Below are positions 1 through 11,575 of a DNA stretch of 64,000 bases, in pieces. The stretch spans positions 31,712,293 to 31,776,292 of the forward strand of contig CM035173.1 of assembly GCA_020205615.1 (NCBI GenBank), written 5' to 3'. Every line of letters begins with the position of its first letter. Within the stretch, counting starts at the first letter, position 1. A program made the position numbers and the translations under genes. Source of the DNA: Panax quinquefolius. Lineage: Eukaryota > Streptophyta > Magnoliopsida > Apiales > Araliaceae. The notes under the pieces were generated by a model. The model did not search any database and was not told where the DNA came from. It saw only the letters and a program-made list of their open reading frames with translations.

Positions 1-562
1 TTGATTGATGTTACAGGGGATAAAATATCGACGATGAACTTTTAAATTCATATATAGAAGATGGTAGTTTGCATTCTCTACTTAACACTTCTAATGAATT
101 GTTGTTTCATTGCGAGTTGTTGATTTAAAAGACGGTTGTCTATTGTATTCTATTAGATTTTTCCTGTTGGAGACTAACGATAATTTGTTGTATATTATCT
201 TAGTTATAATATTCTTTAAGGGCTAGATTGAGCTCACCCTTTCCTTTTTGTTCCATTTTCTTCTCGGGAGGCGAGAATGTAAGCGAATGCACGTAGTCCT
301 GGGGTATGGAATGATGATTATGTAGAGAGTTGTTTAGTAGTCCTCACCATTTTATAAAATAATGTATAAATAATTGTGATGAGGATTTATTTGGGTATGT
401 ATATTGCTCAGAAAGGCGGTAATTGTATTTAAACTCATTAAAGATATATGTCATTGCGTATTTTGCCAAATGTATTAATAAAGTTGTAGTTATTTTCGTA
501 CCATGTATTTGGCGACTTCGAGAATGGGTTGGATGGAATGGACCTATTTTAGAGGCGCCACA
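1..562 (+). mobile_element. Ty3/gypsy LTR (family B), 3' part, plus orientation
   Basis: This is the 3' part of a long terminal repeat whose start lies left of the window. It matches 6145-6707 almost throughout, and matches the 5' LTR of the element at 59676-61698 in the same order: the ATGTTACAGGGATAAA box, a GTTGAGCTCACCC box, a GGGAGGCGAGAATGT box, then the terminal GAATGGGTTGGATGGAATGG segment. It ends in a GGCGCCACA-like terminus, as plant chromovirus LTRs end in CA. No primer binding site follows, so it is not an intact 5' LTR. Family assignment rests on comparison inside the window only. Confidence 0.65.
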
Positions 563-701
563 TATAAACTTTCAAGTGACTTCATAAAAACATTTATCAT
601 TATTATTATAATTCACAATATTAATCGACCAGTGTCGTTCCCGGAAAGAGGGGGCTTTCGATAAGGATTTCTCCTGTTAGCGCCGCAATTAGGTGACCAA
701 C
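563..701 (-). mobile_element. Fragment of another LTR (family C), minus orientation
   Basis: A 140-bp piece containing CGTTCCCGGAAAGAGG and ATTAGGTGACCAA. The same words occur at 6708-6846, 49870-49985, 54270-54335 and 58590-58650, always as part of minus-oriented LTRs. It is cut at its right edge by the insertion that starts with TGTAACACC at 702. Confidence 0.5.
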
Positions 702-2880
702 TGTAACACCCCCCTTCCAGAAAAGGAAAGGGAGGTCACGTCTGGCAATAAAATGAACCTCAAAAATAAATAAGCAGAAAGCATAACAACCTCAAATTAC
801 AAATAGTGGTGATTCGTTAATAAAGTAATAAGTACAATTTTTAAAGCGAAATAAAATAATCAACGCTTAAAATTGAATCAACTTAAAATGGTCAAAGGCA
901 AAACTCTCATCACACTACCAATACAGATGCACCCCTATGAACTGCTTGGAAGAAAAAAACACAAAGATGAGCCAATTGCCAAGTCTGGGATACAGATATA
1001 CAAAAGGTATACAACTGATATACGAAAACAACTGAGACAAAATATTGAACAAAGCCTCAAGTGCAAATACGAACGAAAATATAATATCCAAAGATCCGAA
1101 TGGAATATATCTGAATCAACATAATTAATGAAAACCAATGAATAAATAAAGAAATAACGAATGAAGTAACTAACTTTCGATGAATTGGTCGAGCGAAACA
1201 AAACAAAACTAATCTGATAAAATAATGAGTCAAACAAATGGTCGGGGTTATTTATCACCGAGGTGAGCCCAAAATATATCTTGCCACACGAGCGGGTCAA
1301 ACTAATGCCACACGCGTAAGTCAAAATAATGCCATACAGTAAGTCAAAAGCAATGCCACACGAGGCGGGTCAAATGATGCCACTGCAGGTAAATCACACA
1401 TTGGATCGCTCGAATCGAAATAGACGCAATCGGATAGGTGTGTTTGGCACAACATCACCAATCCATGAGCGAAAAACTAGGGTTAACCCATACGCCTCCC
1501 ACAACAAAACACCAAATGGCCCACTTCCCACGGAGCCCAAAGCGGAGCGCCGTGGACTAATCACACCGCCACGAAAAGTGTCATGCCTTACCTCGTGCGA
1601 TACGGCGTGCATGGGTACCCCACGGTGGTTATAGCTCAAGTATACCCTATGGTATATTCTAACAAAAATATTATGTCACAACACATACAACATAATACTA
1701 ACAAAAAAAGTTCTATATGTACACGTTGAACCAAATCAAATTATAGTCACAAGGTTTCAAAAGAAGGTAGCAACATATACGCTCTACAATTATCAAAAAT
1801 AAAACTAAACACGATATCCTAATTCAAAGAGTACAAATACGAGTCCAATGTATCAACTCAAAATGAAACAAATATATGAATTTCACGAGAAACAATTATG
1901 TGAAATAATAATGAAATTTGAAGCGAGGAACAAAAGCGAATAAATCAAATTTAACAAAAGTATCATTTGAAGAGTACGAAATCCGTACCTTAATATAGTA
2001 CCAAAATAATTCATCAAGCCAAATATCACTGTTAGACTCCTCAAATGCCAACGATATCAAATACGAAACGTTATTCACAACCTAAACATATTCACCTCAA
2101 ATTAAAAATAATCCAAACTAATAAATTCTAAAATAATTCATAATCTATTTAATATGTCTTTAATCATCGCATATATATCAATTATTAATACTCCAAAATT
2201 TATATTCCAAAAATAACTCTTTAAATTCCTCCGTCCAGATCTAGTAAAAAGTAATAATAATACAATCATAAGTTACCTACTAATTATAATTTATATTAAT
2301 ATAAAATTAATTTCTTCAATTATAAATTTTTACAAAATAACTTTCGAATTAAATAATAAGTAATCTTTTAATCAACCTTTTTTTTAAAAGCAATTAATAT
2401 ACTCGTGTATATAATAGATATATATATATATATATCATAAAAAAATCCATCCATGTTCTTATCACAACAACTTTGATCATACAAAGCTATGAAATATTTT
2501 TTTTTTTTTAAAAGGTCAAAGTCGATGCCCGTAAGTCTATAAGCATAAAATTCCTTCTCTCAAAATTCAAGGTGATGGGCATCATTACATGCTTTCAATG
2601 CAAGCTTCAATTCAATAAGTCTTACAAAAGGAGGGTATTTCGATGCAAACAAATCTTCCGTGATATGTCTAAATGAACACATTATATGAATTGCAGATAT
2701 AATACTCATACCTAATATTGCTAATTGAAGTCGCCTTAATCTGCTATAAAAGAAAAGATGGACATTAAATTGAATCGTACGTTCCCTTTTGAGCGCCGCT
2801 TCTCTTCCTCTCTTTCCCTAAATTAAGTATCATTGAAAATAAGATTAGGTTTAGTTATTTATTTATTAATTAATAGATAT
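702..2880 (-). mobile_element. Tekay/Del-like chromovirus LTR, partial, minus orientation
   Basis: Copy of the LTR at 6847-9246, beginning TGTAACACCCCC, which is the 3' end of the LTR read on the minus strand. It is collinear with the second copy across more than 2.1 kb and is cut by the N gap at 2881. The two copies differ by many small indels. No coding sequence survives in it; short open frames around 873-1639 are not conserved as frames between the copies. Confidence 0.7.
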
Positions 2881-2980
2881 NNNNNNNNNNNNNNNNNNNN
2901 NNNNNNNNNNNNNNNNNNNNNNNNNNNNNNNNNNNNNNNNNNNNNNNNNNNNNNNNNNNNNNNNNNNNNNNNNNNNNNNN
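2881..2980. other. Assembly gap (100 N)
   Basis: Exactly 100 undetermined bases, a size often used as a placeholder for a gap of unknown length. The left flank lies inside the chromovirus LTR and the right flank lies inside a different LTR family, so the true distance and even the adjacency are uncertain. Confidence 0.98.
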
Positions 2981-4170
2981 TTCTTTATTATTACTGTTGG
3001 AACATCACATGCATGCGTTTCTGGTGGGACTGAATTCGGTATTTATTATTACTGTTGGAATAACTTTTGCTTTTGTCTTGATACATCGCATGCGTGGTGA
3101 TTTCTTTTGTTATTCCATTTTTTATTATACCCGGTTGGTTAAAACTTTGACTTATACTCCGTGAAATTAGTAGAATATCCTTGATATTTGCGTTTCATCC
3201 GATATCTTTCATGGAAATATTCTTACGATCATTCTTGAATTTTACTCTACAAAAAGCAGATGTCGTGTTGATAATTTGGGCGTTAATAATTCTGGATAAA
3301 ATAATTCTTGAACTTGTTTTATTGAATTCTTATATCATTGTCATCATCCTCATACGTATATATATTATGTTGAAAAGTAAATACAGTGGCACCATAGTGC
3401 ATAGATGGACTTGGTATGATTATGACGAGAGACTATTCGGTGTAATCGTGGCCAAGTAATGTTACAAATGATGTGATAAAAATCCTCGATGGTAGTAGTG
3501 CATTGGTGGGATGATTGTTGGCATGATCGCGACCATTAATGAATACCAAATATTCTTGGCAAGTAGTCATGAATAATTGTGGTCGTGATACTAAAGAATA
3601 TCCTTGGTACGTAGTGCGAGGGTGATTCGATGATGTGAAATATTTATTAAAAGGTGAGTCTCGGCTATAATGATGATGAAAAAACCTTTTAAAACCTAAA
3701 AGATAGTAGACTTTATTTTCTCTTGACTCTTTTAATGGATTGCTTATTAAGATTCTTGATTAAAGCTGGTTGTCTATTGTATTTTATCGGTTTAACATTG
3801 TTGAAAACTATTGATAATTTATTACGCATTATCTTAGTCGTAATATTTCTTCTTGGGCTAGTTGAGCTCACCCTTTCTTTCTTTTATTACATTAGGGAAA
3901 TGAGAATATAAATTTGGACGAGTCGGGGAAGCAGTGATGGTCTTGAAGATAGCATTAGTAGTCCTCACTATTACGTGAAATAGTGTGATAATAATTGTAA
4001 TGAGGATTTTTTTGAGTTTGTATAATATCTAGTGAGCGATATTTGTATTTAAACTCGGTTTATGTCGTATTGTATCTGACAGTTATGTTAATAAGTTGTA
4101 TTTAAATTACGTACCATGTAAGTGGCGACCCAAGATGGGTGATGTATACCTAATTTTGGGGCGGCGTCAT
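2981..4170 (+). mobile_element. Ty3/gypsy LTR (family A), 3' half, plus orientation
   Basis: Reverse complement of the blocks at 17024-18400, 48250-49200 and 50439-51900. It carries two units of the family's upstream array (TTATTATTACTGTTGGAAC), the conserved GAAATTAGTAGAATATCCTT stretch, the GTTGAGCTCACCC box and the terminal CCAAGATGGGTGATGTATAC segment ending in GGGGCGGCGTCAT. Open frames of 62-92 codons within it (3181-3459, 3723-3911) have no recognisable domain and are not kept in the other copies. Confidence 0.6.
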
Positions 4171-4855
4171 GAAAATTCGATTTACGGTGTGATTTTCAAT
4201 TAATTTAAGCACCTGTTATAGGAAAATGCTTTAGAACACAAGCGAAAATTTAATATAATATTAATATTTACAAAACACATTCCTACGCCCACTTTGAAAT
4301 CGATTTCAGCCACAAGCATATGTTAAAGATGGCCACCAACATTTGAAATCGTTTTCTTAAAAAAACATAATTAAAACTTCAATCGATTATTTGAACTTGA
4401 ACTTGATAATTCATAATAAATAGCCCTTTTATCGGAAAATTCAAATCTCGCGACTTTTTATAGGAAATTCAATTCTCTACAACTTTCTGAAGAAAATTTT
4501 CCAAATTCCAAGCGAAATTAGCTTGAAATCCACAAGCAGAAGGCGATTTTACAGTTTATAATCAAATTTAAATTCGATAATTGTGTCCTAACACCTGAAA
4601 ATATGTGTTAAACATTTAATGCCACAAATTACTCTTCATCCTCATATACTCATATATCCACATTCATTATAAAAAATATCTTGATTAATATATTATTAAA
4701 ATAATATAATTAAATGAATTATTTATCGAGAAAAAAAATAAAATATTAATTTTCAACAATTATCATTATAAAAATTTTCTCCATCTATATTCACATAAAA
4801 TCAATATTTTCTTCATCATATAAACCAATAATTAATTATTCACAAATAATATTAT
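4171..4855 (-). mobile_element. LTR (family B) fragment, minus orientation
   Basis: It starts with TTACGGTGTGATTTTCAAT, the region just after the promoter in family B, and is collinear with 53560-54240 on the plus strand, so the LTR itself points left. It joins directly to the end of the family A LTR, which suggests insertion of one into the other. Together with the plus-oriented family B LTR that follows it forms an inverted pair. Confidence 0.5.
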
Positions 4856-4979
4856 GAGAATCGCGATCTTTGTGACGTATTGATAGTATACAGTAAAAGG
4901 TATAAACTTGTAAAATTTATAATTAACTAACTTCGTGCGAACTTTGATATACATGTAAAATCGCCTGCAATTTGATTAT

Positions 4980-6707
4980 TGCTTGAAGATGGAAAATTTT
5001 TCATTAGTGATAGATGTTGAATGATATTTGATAAAGATTCGAAATTTTACGATAAAAATTTATTATGAATTAGTTGAATTCAAGTTCAAATAATTTTTGA
5101 AGTTTAAATTATTTTAAATTAGAAAAACGTTTTTTTTTTTGAAACTCATTTAACATGTGATTGGGAGGTCAATTCAGATGTTAATAGTGTGCGATGAAGT
5201 TGTGGAAAATTATAATATTAATTTATTAAATTTTCTACTTTGTGTTAAAGATTTTCCTATAAATAAGTGTTTAGGTTAGAATTGAAAATCACACTGTAAA
5301 TGAAGTTTTTCTCTCTATATTATCGGCGTATTCTTGTGAGTATTTTGAGTATACTTTGAGTATTGCTATACTGGTGCAAGTTCAAGTCATGCTTTATATC
5401 AGGTGTTTCAACTAGAAGTATTGTCTTTCGAGGTAAGGGATGTTATTTTATTTGAAAATGATATTATTTCTTCAATATCATTATGCGAAATATTGGTTGG
5501 AAATTTTATCAAATTTGGAACTTTTTCATGTGGGAGTTCTTATTCACGAGTTCTTATTCACGAGTTATTATTCATGAGTACTATTATCAAGCGTGAAGAT
5601 ATTTTTTTGTGAAATTTCTATCTTTTGGCGTGGAGTTACTATTCACATATCTGGCACTATTCACGATATCTGGGACTATTCACGATATCTGGCCTTTATT
5701 CAAAAATGAAATTTCTTCTTTTCATCCAAAATATCTACTATGGATACTAGCTTTGATTGTATCCATGTTTTGATCATTCTTGAATTTTACTCCACTCGAT
5801 TACTTATGAAGTATTTTTGAACTTGGATTGTTTTAAAATCTGAATCCTTAATATTGTTCTTTTGTTTCACTTTGGATTCGTTTCCTTTAAAATATTTTCA
5901 TCATCCTTAGTCCTAAATGATGATATTCTGCTGAATATCTTTGGCACGTAGTGCAAAGATGAATGATTTCTTGATGAATATCTTTGGCGTGTAGTGCGAA
6001 GATGAACATGTGTTGAGATGAACATGACCTCTTGATTAATATCTTTGGCCGTAATACAAAGATGAGCAGTGTTTAGATGAACATGACCGGTGATGAATAT
6101 CTTTGGCTGTAGTGCAAAAATGAATATTTGATTCGAGATATATATTGATTGATGTTACGGGGATAAAATATCGACGATGAACTTTTAAATTCATATATAG
6201 AAGATGGTAGTTTGCATTCTCTACTTAACACTTCTAATGAATTGTTGTTTCATTGCAGTTGTTGATTTAAAAGCGGTTGTCTATTGTATTCTATTAGATT
6301 TTTCCTGTTGGAGACTAACGATAATTTGTTGTATATTATCTTAGTTATAATATTCTTTCTTGGGCTAGTTGAGCTCACCCTTTTCTTTTTGTTCCATTTT
6401 CTTCTCGGGAGGCGAGAATGTAGAAAGTGACGTAATGCAGTGAGGGGTATGGAATGATGATTATAGAGAGAGTTGTTTAGTAGTCCTCACCATTTTATAA
6501 AATAATGTATAAATAATTGTGATGAGGATTTATTTGGGTATGTATATTATGCAGTAAAGGCGGTAATTGTATTTAAACTCATTAAATATATATGTTGTGC
6601 GTATTTTGCACGACAAATGTATTAATAAAGTTGTAGTTATTTACGTACCATGTATTTGGCGACTCAGAATGGGTTGGATGGAATGGACCTATTTTGGGGG
6701 CGTCACA
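4980..6707 (+). mobile_element. Ty3/gypsy LTR (family B), plus orientation
   Basis: Near-complete LTR. A TATA segment (TTTCCTATAAATAAG near 5250), the start-site region GAATTGAAAATCACAC, a TTCACGA-rich segment (5530-5700), four copies of the ATCTTTGGC...GCAAAGATGAA module (5925-6120), the GTTGAGCTCACCC box and the terminus GGGGGCGTCACA follow in the same order as in the LTR at 59676-61698. Its left edge is uncertain: 4856-4980 matches nothing else I could see. No primer binding site follows, so this is a solo or broken LTR. Confidence 0.6.
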
Positions 6708-6846
6708 TATAAACTTCCGTGACTTCATAAAAAAACATTTATCATTATTATTATAATTCACAATATTAATCGACCAGGTCGTTCCCGGAAAGAGGGGCTT
6801 TCAATAAGGATTTCTCCTATTAGTAGCATGATTAGGTGACCAAAAC

Positions 6847-9200
6847 TGTAACACCCCCTTCGAGAAAAGGAAAGGGAGGTCACGTCAAAAGCACAAGCGA
6901 ACCTCAAAATAAATAAGCGAAGCACTAACAACCTCAAATTACAAATAGTGGTGATTCATTAATAAAGTAATAAGTACAATTTTTAAAGCGAGTCAAAATA
7001 ATCAGCGCTTAAAATTGAATCAACCTAAATGGTCAAAGGCAAAACTCTCATCACACTACTAATACGAATCACCCCTATGAACTGCTTGGGAAGAAAAAAC
7101 ACAAGATGAGCCAATTGCCCGAAGACGGATACGAGATATACAAAAGGTATCTGATGATATCTCGAAAACAATCGAGACAAAATATTGAACAAAGCCTCAA
7201 GTGCAAATCTGAGCGAAAATATAATATATCAAAGATCCGAATGGAATATATACGAATCAACATAATTAGCCAGAAACCAATGTATAAATAAAGAAATAAC
7301 GAATGAAGTAACTAACTTTCGATGAATTGGGCGAGCGAAGCAAACAAAACTAATCTGATAATAATAATAAATTTGAAACAAATGGTGAGGGTTATTTCAT
7401 ACAAGGTGAGCCCAAAAATATATCTTGCCACGAGCAAGTCGAACTAATGCCAGCGATGCAAGTCGAAATAATGCCATACAGCAAGTCAAAACAATGCCAC
7501 AGGCGAGGTCAAATGATGCCACCACAGACCAAATCACACATTGGATCGCGAATCCAAATGTATGCAAATCGGATAGGTGTGTTTGGCACAACATCACCAA
7601 TCATGATGAGAAAACTAGGGTTAACCCATACGCCTCCCACAACAAAACACCAAATGGCCCACTTCCTCCGGAGCCCAAAGCGGAGACGCAGTGGACTAAT
7701 CACCGCATGCCACGAAAAGTGTCGTACGCTCTCGTGCAAGGCGACATGCCTGTGGTACCCCCACGGTGGTTATAGCTCAAGTATACCCTATGGTATATTC
7801 TAACAAAAATATTATGTCACAACACATGCAACATAATACTAACAAAAGGGTTTCTATATGTACACGTTGAACAAATCAAATTATAGTCACAAGGTTTCAA
7901 AAGAAGGTAGCAACATGTGCGCTCTACAATTATCAAAATAAAACTAAACATGATATCCTAATTCAAAGAGTACAAATACGAGTCAATGTGTCGACTCAAA
8001 ATGAAACAAATATATGAATTTCACACTGAGAAACAATTATGTGAAATAATAATGAAATTTGAAACGAGGAACAAAAGCGAATAAATCAAATTTAACAAAA
8101 GTATCATTTGAAAGAGTGCGAAATCCGTACCTTAATATAGTACCAAAATAATTCTTTGAAGCCAAATATCACTGTTAGACTCCTCGAATGCCAACGATAT
8201 CAAATCTAAACGTTATTCACAACCTAAACATATTCACCTCAAATTAAAAATAATCCAAACTAATAAATTCTAAAATAATTCATAATCTATTTAATATGTC
8301 TTTAATCATCGCCTTATATCAATTATTAATACTCCAAAATTTATATTCCAAAAATAACTCTTTAAATTCCTCCGTCCAGATCTAGTAAAAAGTAATAATA
8401 ATCTGATCATAAGTTACCTACTAATTATAATTTATATTAATATAAAATTAATTTCTTCAATTATAAATTTTTACAAAATAACTTTCGAATTAAATAATAA
8501 GTAATCTTTTAATCAACCTTTTTTTAAAAGCGAATTAATATACTCGTGTATATAATAGATATATATATATATATATACATAAAAATCCATCCATGTTCTT
8601 ATCACAACAACTTTGATCATGCGAGGCTATGAAATATTTTTTTTTTTTAAAAGGTGAAAGGCGATGCCCGGAAGTCTATAAGCATAAAATTCCTTCTCAA
8701 AATTCAAGGTGATGGGCATCATTACATGCTCAATGCTGAGCTTGATTTGATAAGTCTTACAAAAGGAGGGTATTTCGTGCAAACAAATCTTAGGTATATG
8801 TCTAAATGAACACATTATATGAATTAGGATATAATACTCATACCTAATATTGCTAATTGAGTCATACTTAGCTGCTTTATAAAAGAAAAGATGGACATTA
8901 AATTGAATAAATCGTTCCCTTTTGAGTAGCCGCTTCTCTCTTCCTCTCTTTCCCTAAATTCGTATCATGAAAATAAGATTAGGTTTAGTTATTTATTTAT
9001 TAATTAATAGATATTATAAATTCTCCTAATTTTAATAGGATATTAACATTACCCAAATACAAAATAGACCCAATTAGTATAAAAGCCTAAATTAATGTAA
9101 TCATTTACTTATTTTAGTTCACACAAATTAAATATAATTTGACCCAAACATAAGAAAAGCCCAAGTAAAATATGGATTTAAATATTATTTATTTATTTAT

Positions 9201-9231
<31 letters not shown>

Positions 9232-9566
9232 TTACCGGGTATTACATCACCTACCCCTTAAAACAAAAGAATGAACGTACCTACTTATCAAAAGATGCGG
9301 ATACTCCGCTCGAATAGACCCCTCTATCTCTCAAGTAGCTTCCCACTCCGAATGATTTTACCACAAGACTTTAACAAAAAGAATTATCTTCCTCAATTTC
9401 TATTTAATCAGTTATTTAATTATCTACTAAACGAATTTAATTTTTCCAAACAAACAAGGAAGAAAAGAGGAAAACAAAATCATCTACCTTTTTTAATTTA
9501 AACACAATTATATAAGATAAAATCAATTGATATTTAATTATATATAAAAAAAATAGGTTATTACAA
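6847..9566 (-). mobile_element. Deleted Tekay/Del-like chromovirus, minus orientation
   Basis: Read on the minus strand, a 2.4-kb 3' LTR (9246 to 6847) begins TGTAATACCCGG and ends GGGGGTGTTACA. Directly outside its start is a purine-rich tract (AAGGGGTAGGTGA), as expected for second-strand priming. The adjoining 9290-9375 encodes the end of the integrase chromodomain. At 9557-9566 another TGTAATAACC terminus appears, taken as the last bases of the other LTR. AAAC flanks both ends, a 4-bp target duplication. Almost all of gag-pol is missing. Confidence 0.65.
9290..9375 (-). pseudogene. Ty3/gypsy integrase chromodomain tail, broken
   Basis: Minus-strand translation gives VKVLW, then a stop, NHSEWEAT, a stop, then EIEGSIRAEYPHLL. 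The pattern VKVxW...EEATWE...YPHLF is the hallmark end of the integrase chromodomain in Tekay/Del chromoviruses, where the second stop replaces the tryptophan of ATWE (TGG to TGA). The frame is dead. It lies just upstream of the polypurine tract and LTR, the normal position for the 3' end of pol, and this fixes the element's orientation and clade. Confidence 0.75.
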
Positions 9567-10817
9567 AACCTCTCCTTGACAGAACTTCTAAACATCGTTA
9601 ATATTGCAAATAATAATATTAATAACTCATCATCTCAATTATTGATTTAATAATATATAAAATATCGACAATAATTGAATCAAATAACATGAGATCTTAT
9701 CTGCAACAATTTCAAGCAATAATTGAACAAAAGCGGTGACTTCTTACGTAAGCATCGATAATCAATACTGGTGTGCTACTTATGCAATCCGCAGCGTATT
9801 CTTTACTTTTACTACTAGAATAGTTCAACAGTTTTTAACTATAAAACTTCCGCAGTTATTTTCATAAAAATATTTTTGTAGTTTTCTCAATCGACAATAA
9901 TTTCGATTTGTGGGGTCCATTAATGATTGTGCCGTAAATACGAATATTCCCCGTTAAAGCGAATATTTCCGACCAATCGAATATTATATAACAACTTGAG
10001 TATTTTGCAAAATTTATAAATATTACCCATAACTATAACATTATATCAAATTCATTCCATAATATTTAAAAATGATATTTATAAAAAAATCATCTTTATT
10101 AAAAAGCTGGGGTCTTACAGTAAATATAATTATAAATATGTTGTTAGCATTTTTAAAATCTGTCACAAACACCCAAAAGAAATACGATCATCTTTTTTGG
10201 AAGGATGACATAAATATTTGGGGGCAAAAAATTATGGGATTGAAGTGCGTTTGGTAGTTTTAGTTTGGGAAAGTTGGTTACGTCGCAATTCTCAGCTTGC
10301 TTGACTTGGTCGAGATACTACCAATTTACCCTCTTTTCAGCTGTTCAGAATTAAGTTCCCAAGACGGTGGACATCTCATGAAAATATTCATGATAGTGCA
10401 AAGTAGTTATCTGTTTTCCCATAATAAGCATGTACAATATCTTGGTATCGATTTGGCAAGGGCCTGCATGTGGCAAGCAAGTTAGCTTACTTCGTAACAT
10501 GGTTACTTAAATGTTCCTGCATCTACATACTGTAGCTCACTTGTAAGCATGCTGTTTGGGCACAGTTTGATTATAGGAAACCACAGTATGTTGAATCCTC
10601 AGCTTGTACCAGATATACATAGAGCTCAGTGAGTCATTTCGAGTAAAATACTTGCTGTTCGAGCATTGTTAATTTGGTGCTCGAGTTGAGTTTTAACATC
10701 GGCTTTCTCAAGCTTAGGTGTACTACACCCAATGAGTTTTGAATTTCCAAGCTTGGGTGAAGTGCATTTGTAAAAGCCAAGTGATGAATTTGTAAAAGTA
10801 AAGATGGAGGCTTTACG

Positions 10818-10866
10818 TACAAGGTTGGCCATATGTTCTATAAACAAACATATGGCCAACCTTGTA
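10818..10866. repeat. Perfect 20-bp inverted repeat with 9-nt loop
   Basis: Arms 10818-10837 and 10847-10866 are exact reverse complements (TACAAGGTTGGCCATATGTT and its complement) around CTATAAACA. It could form a stable hairpin. No target duplication or coding sequence is evident around it. Confidence 0.85.
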
Positions 10867-10940
10867 TATGATGTAATAGAGTTTTATATATATGATGTAA
10901 TAGATTTTTTGTAGGTGTAATTTAGTAATTTGATTCACTG

Positions 10941-10944
<4 letters not shown>

Positions 10945-10989
<45 letters not shown>
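10945..10989. repeat. (TA)n microsatellite
   Basis: About 22 uninterrupted TA units. Confidence 0.95.
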
Positions 10990-10994
<5 letters not shown>

Positions 10995-11575
10995 ATGTAA
11001 TTTAGTAATTTGACCCCACTTTTTCTGGCTTCACCACTGGTGATGTGGAATTAGTGCTATCTATTCATGAGCTCCTGATGTTGTTTTTGTGAGGCAGTAT
11101 GCGGATAGTTATAATTGTTGTACTTATTTTGATAATTTCACCTGAAAATAAGTCGGGATTTGTTATATCCATACACATGTGATAACACCGATATGCCACG
11201 ATATGCCTGGATAATGTGAAATAGAACTCTATACCTTCTGTGGTATTTTGTCCTTATTTATGAAAGTTTTGCAGTATGTCTATCAGCAATATGCTAATTT
11301 AGTTATATACAAATTAAGACTATTTTATCGCATAGTCAAATTTTTGGATATTCAATGGATATATCACAATATCGACAGATATTAAAACCTTAGTAGTCAT
11401 TCATCAGGATTGCTGGGTAATATTCATTAATTTTGTCCCGGTCTTCAAATTCATGAAAACATTTTTATCACAATGCATATAATCATAAAAATATATTTGC
11501 TATTACTGTTCAATACTAGGCTGGCTTTCTTCCATCAGGTGCCTCTTTTACTCACCCCATGCATTTTTAATGCAG

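Larger units (their letters stand above)
6708..10119 (-). mobile_element. Solo LTR (family C), split by a chromovirus insertion
   Basis: Two pieces, 6708-6846 and 9567-10119, are collinear with the uninterrupted sequence at 49860-50438. The words ATTAGGTGACCAAA and AAACCTCTCC, adjacent at 49970-49990, are here separated by 2.7 kb. The right edge is TGTAAGACCCC on the minus strand at 10119, a standard LTR start. The sequence outside it is not polypurine, which argues for a solo LTR rather than a 3' LTR. Confidence 0.55.
10120..11575. other. Non-coding stretch between LTR and myosin exons
   Basis: I see no gene and no recognisable upstream myosin exon. It contains a perfect 20-bp inverted repeat (10818-10866), a TA tract (10945-10989) and a duplicated GTATGATGTAAT segment beside that tract. 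It may be intron or 5' flank of the myosin remnant. Confidence 0.5.

Noticed and set aside
873..1634. Open frames of 81-129 codons on both strands in the chromovirus LTR
   Set aside because: The second LTR copy at 7075-7803 breaks or shifts the frames, and translations are low in information; they belong to LTR non-coding sequence.
9271..9501. 76-codon plus-strand frame beside the chromovirus LTR
   Set aside because: It is the antisense of the chromodomain remnant, which is recognisable on the minus strand.
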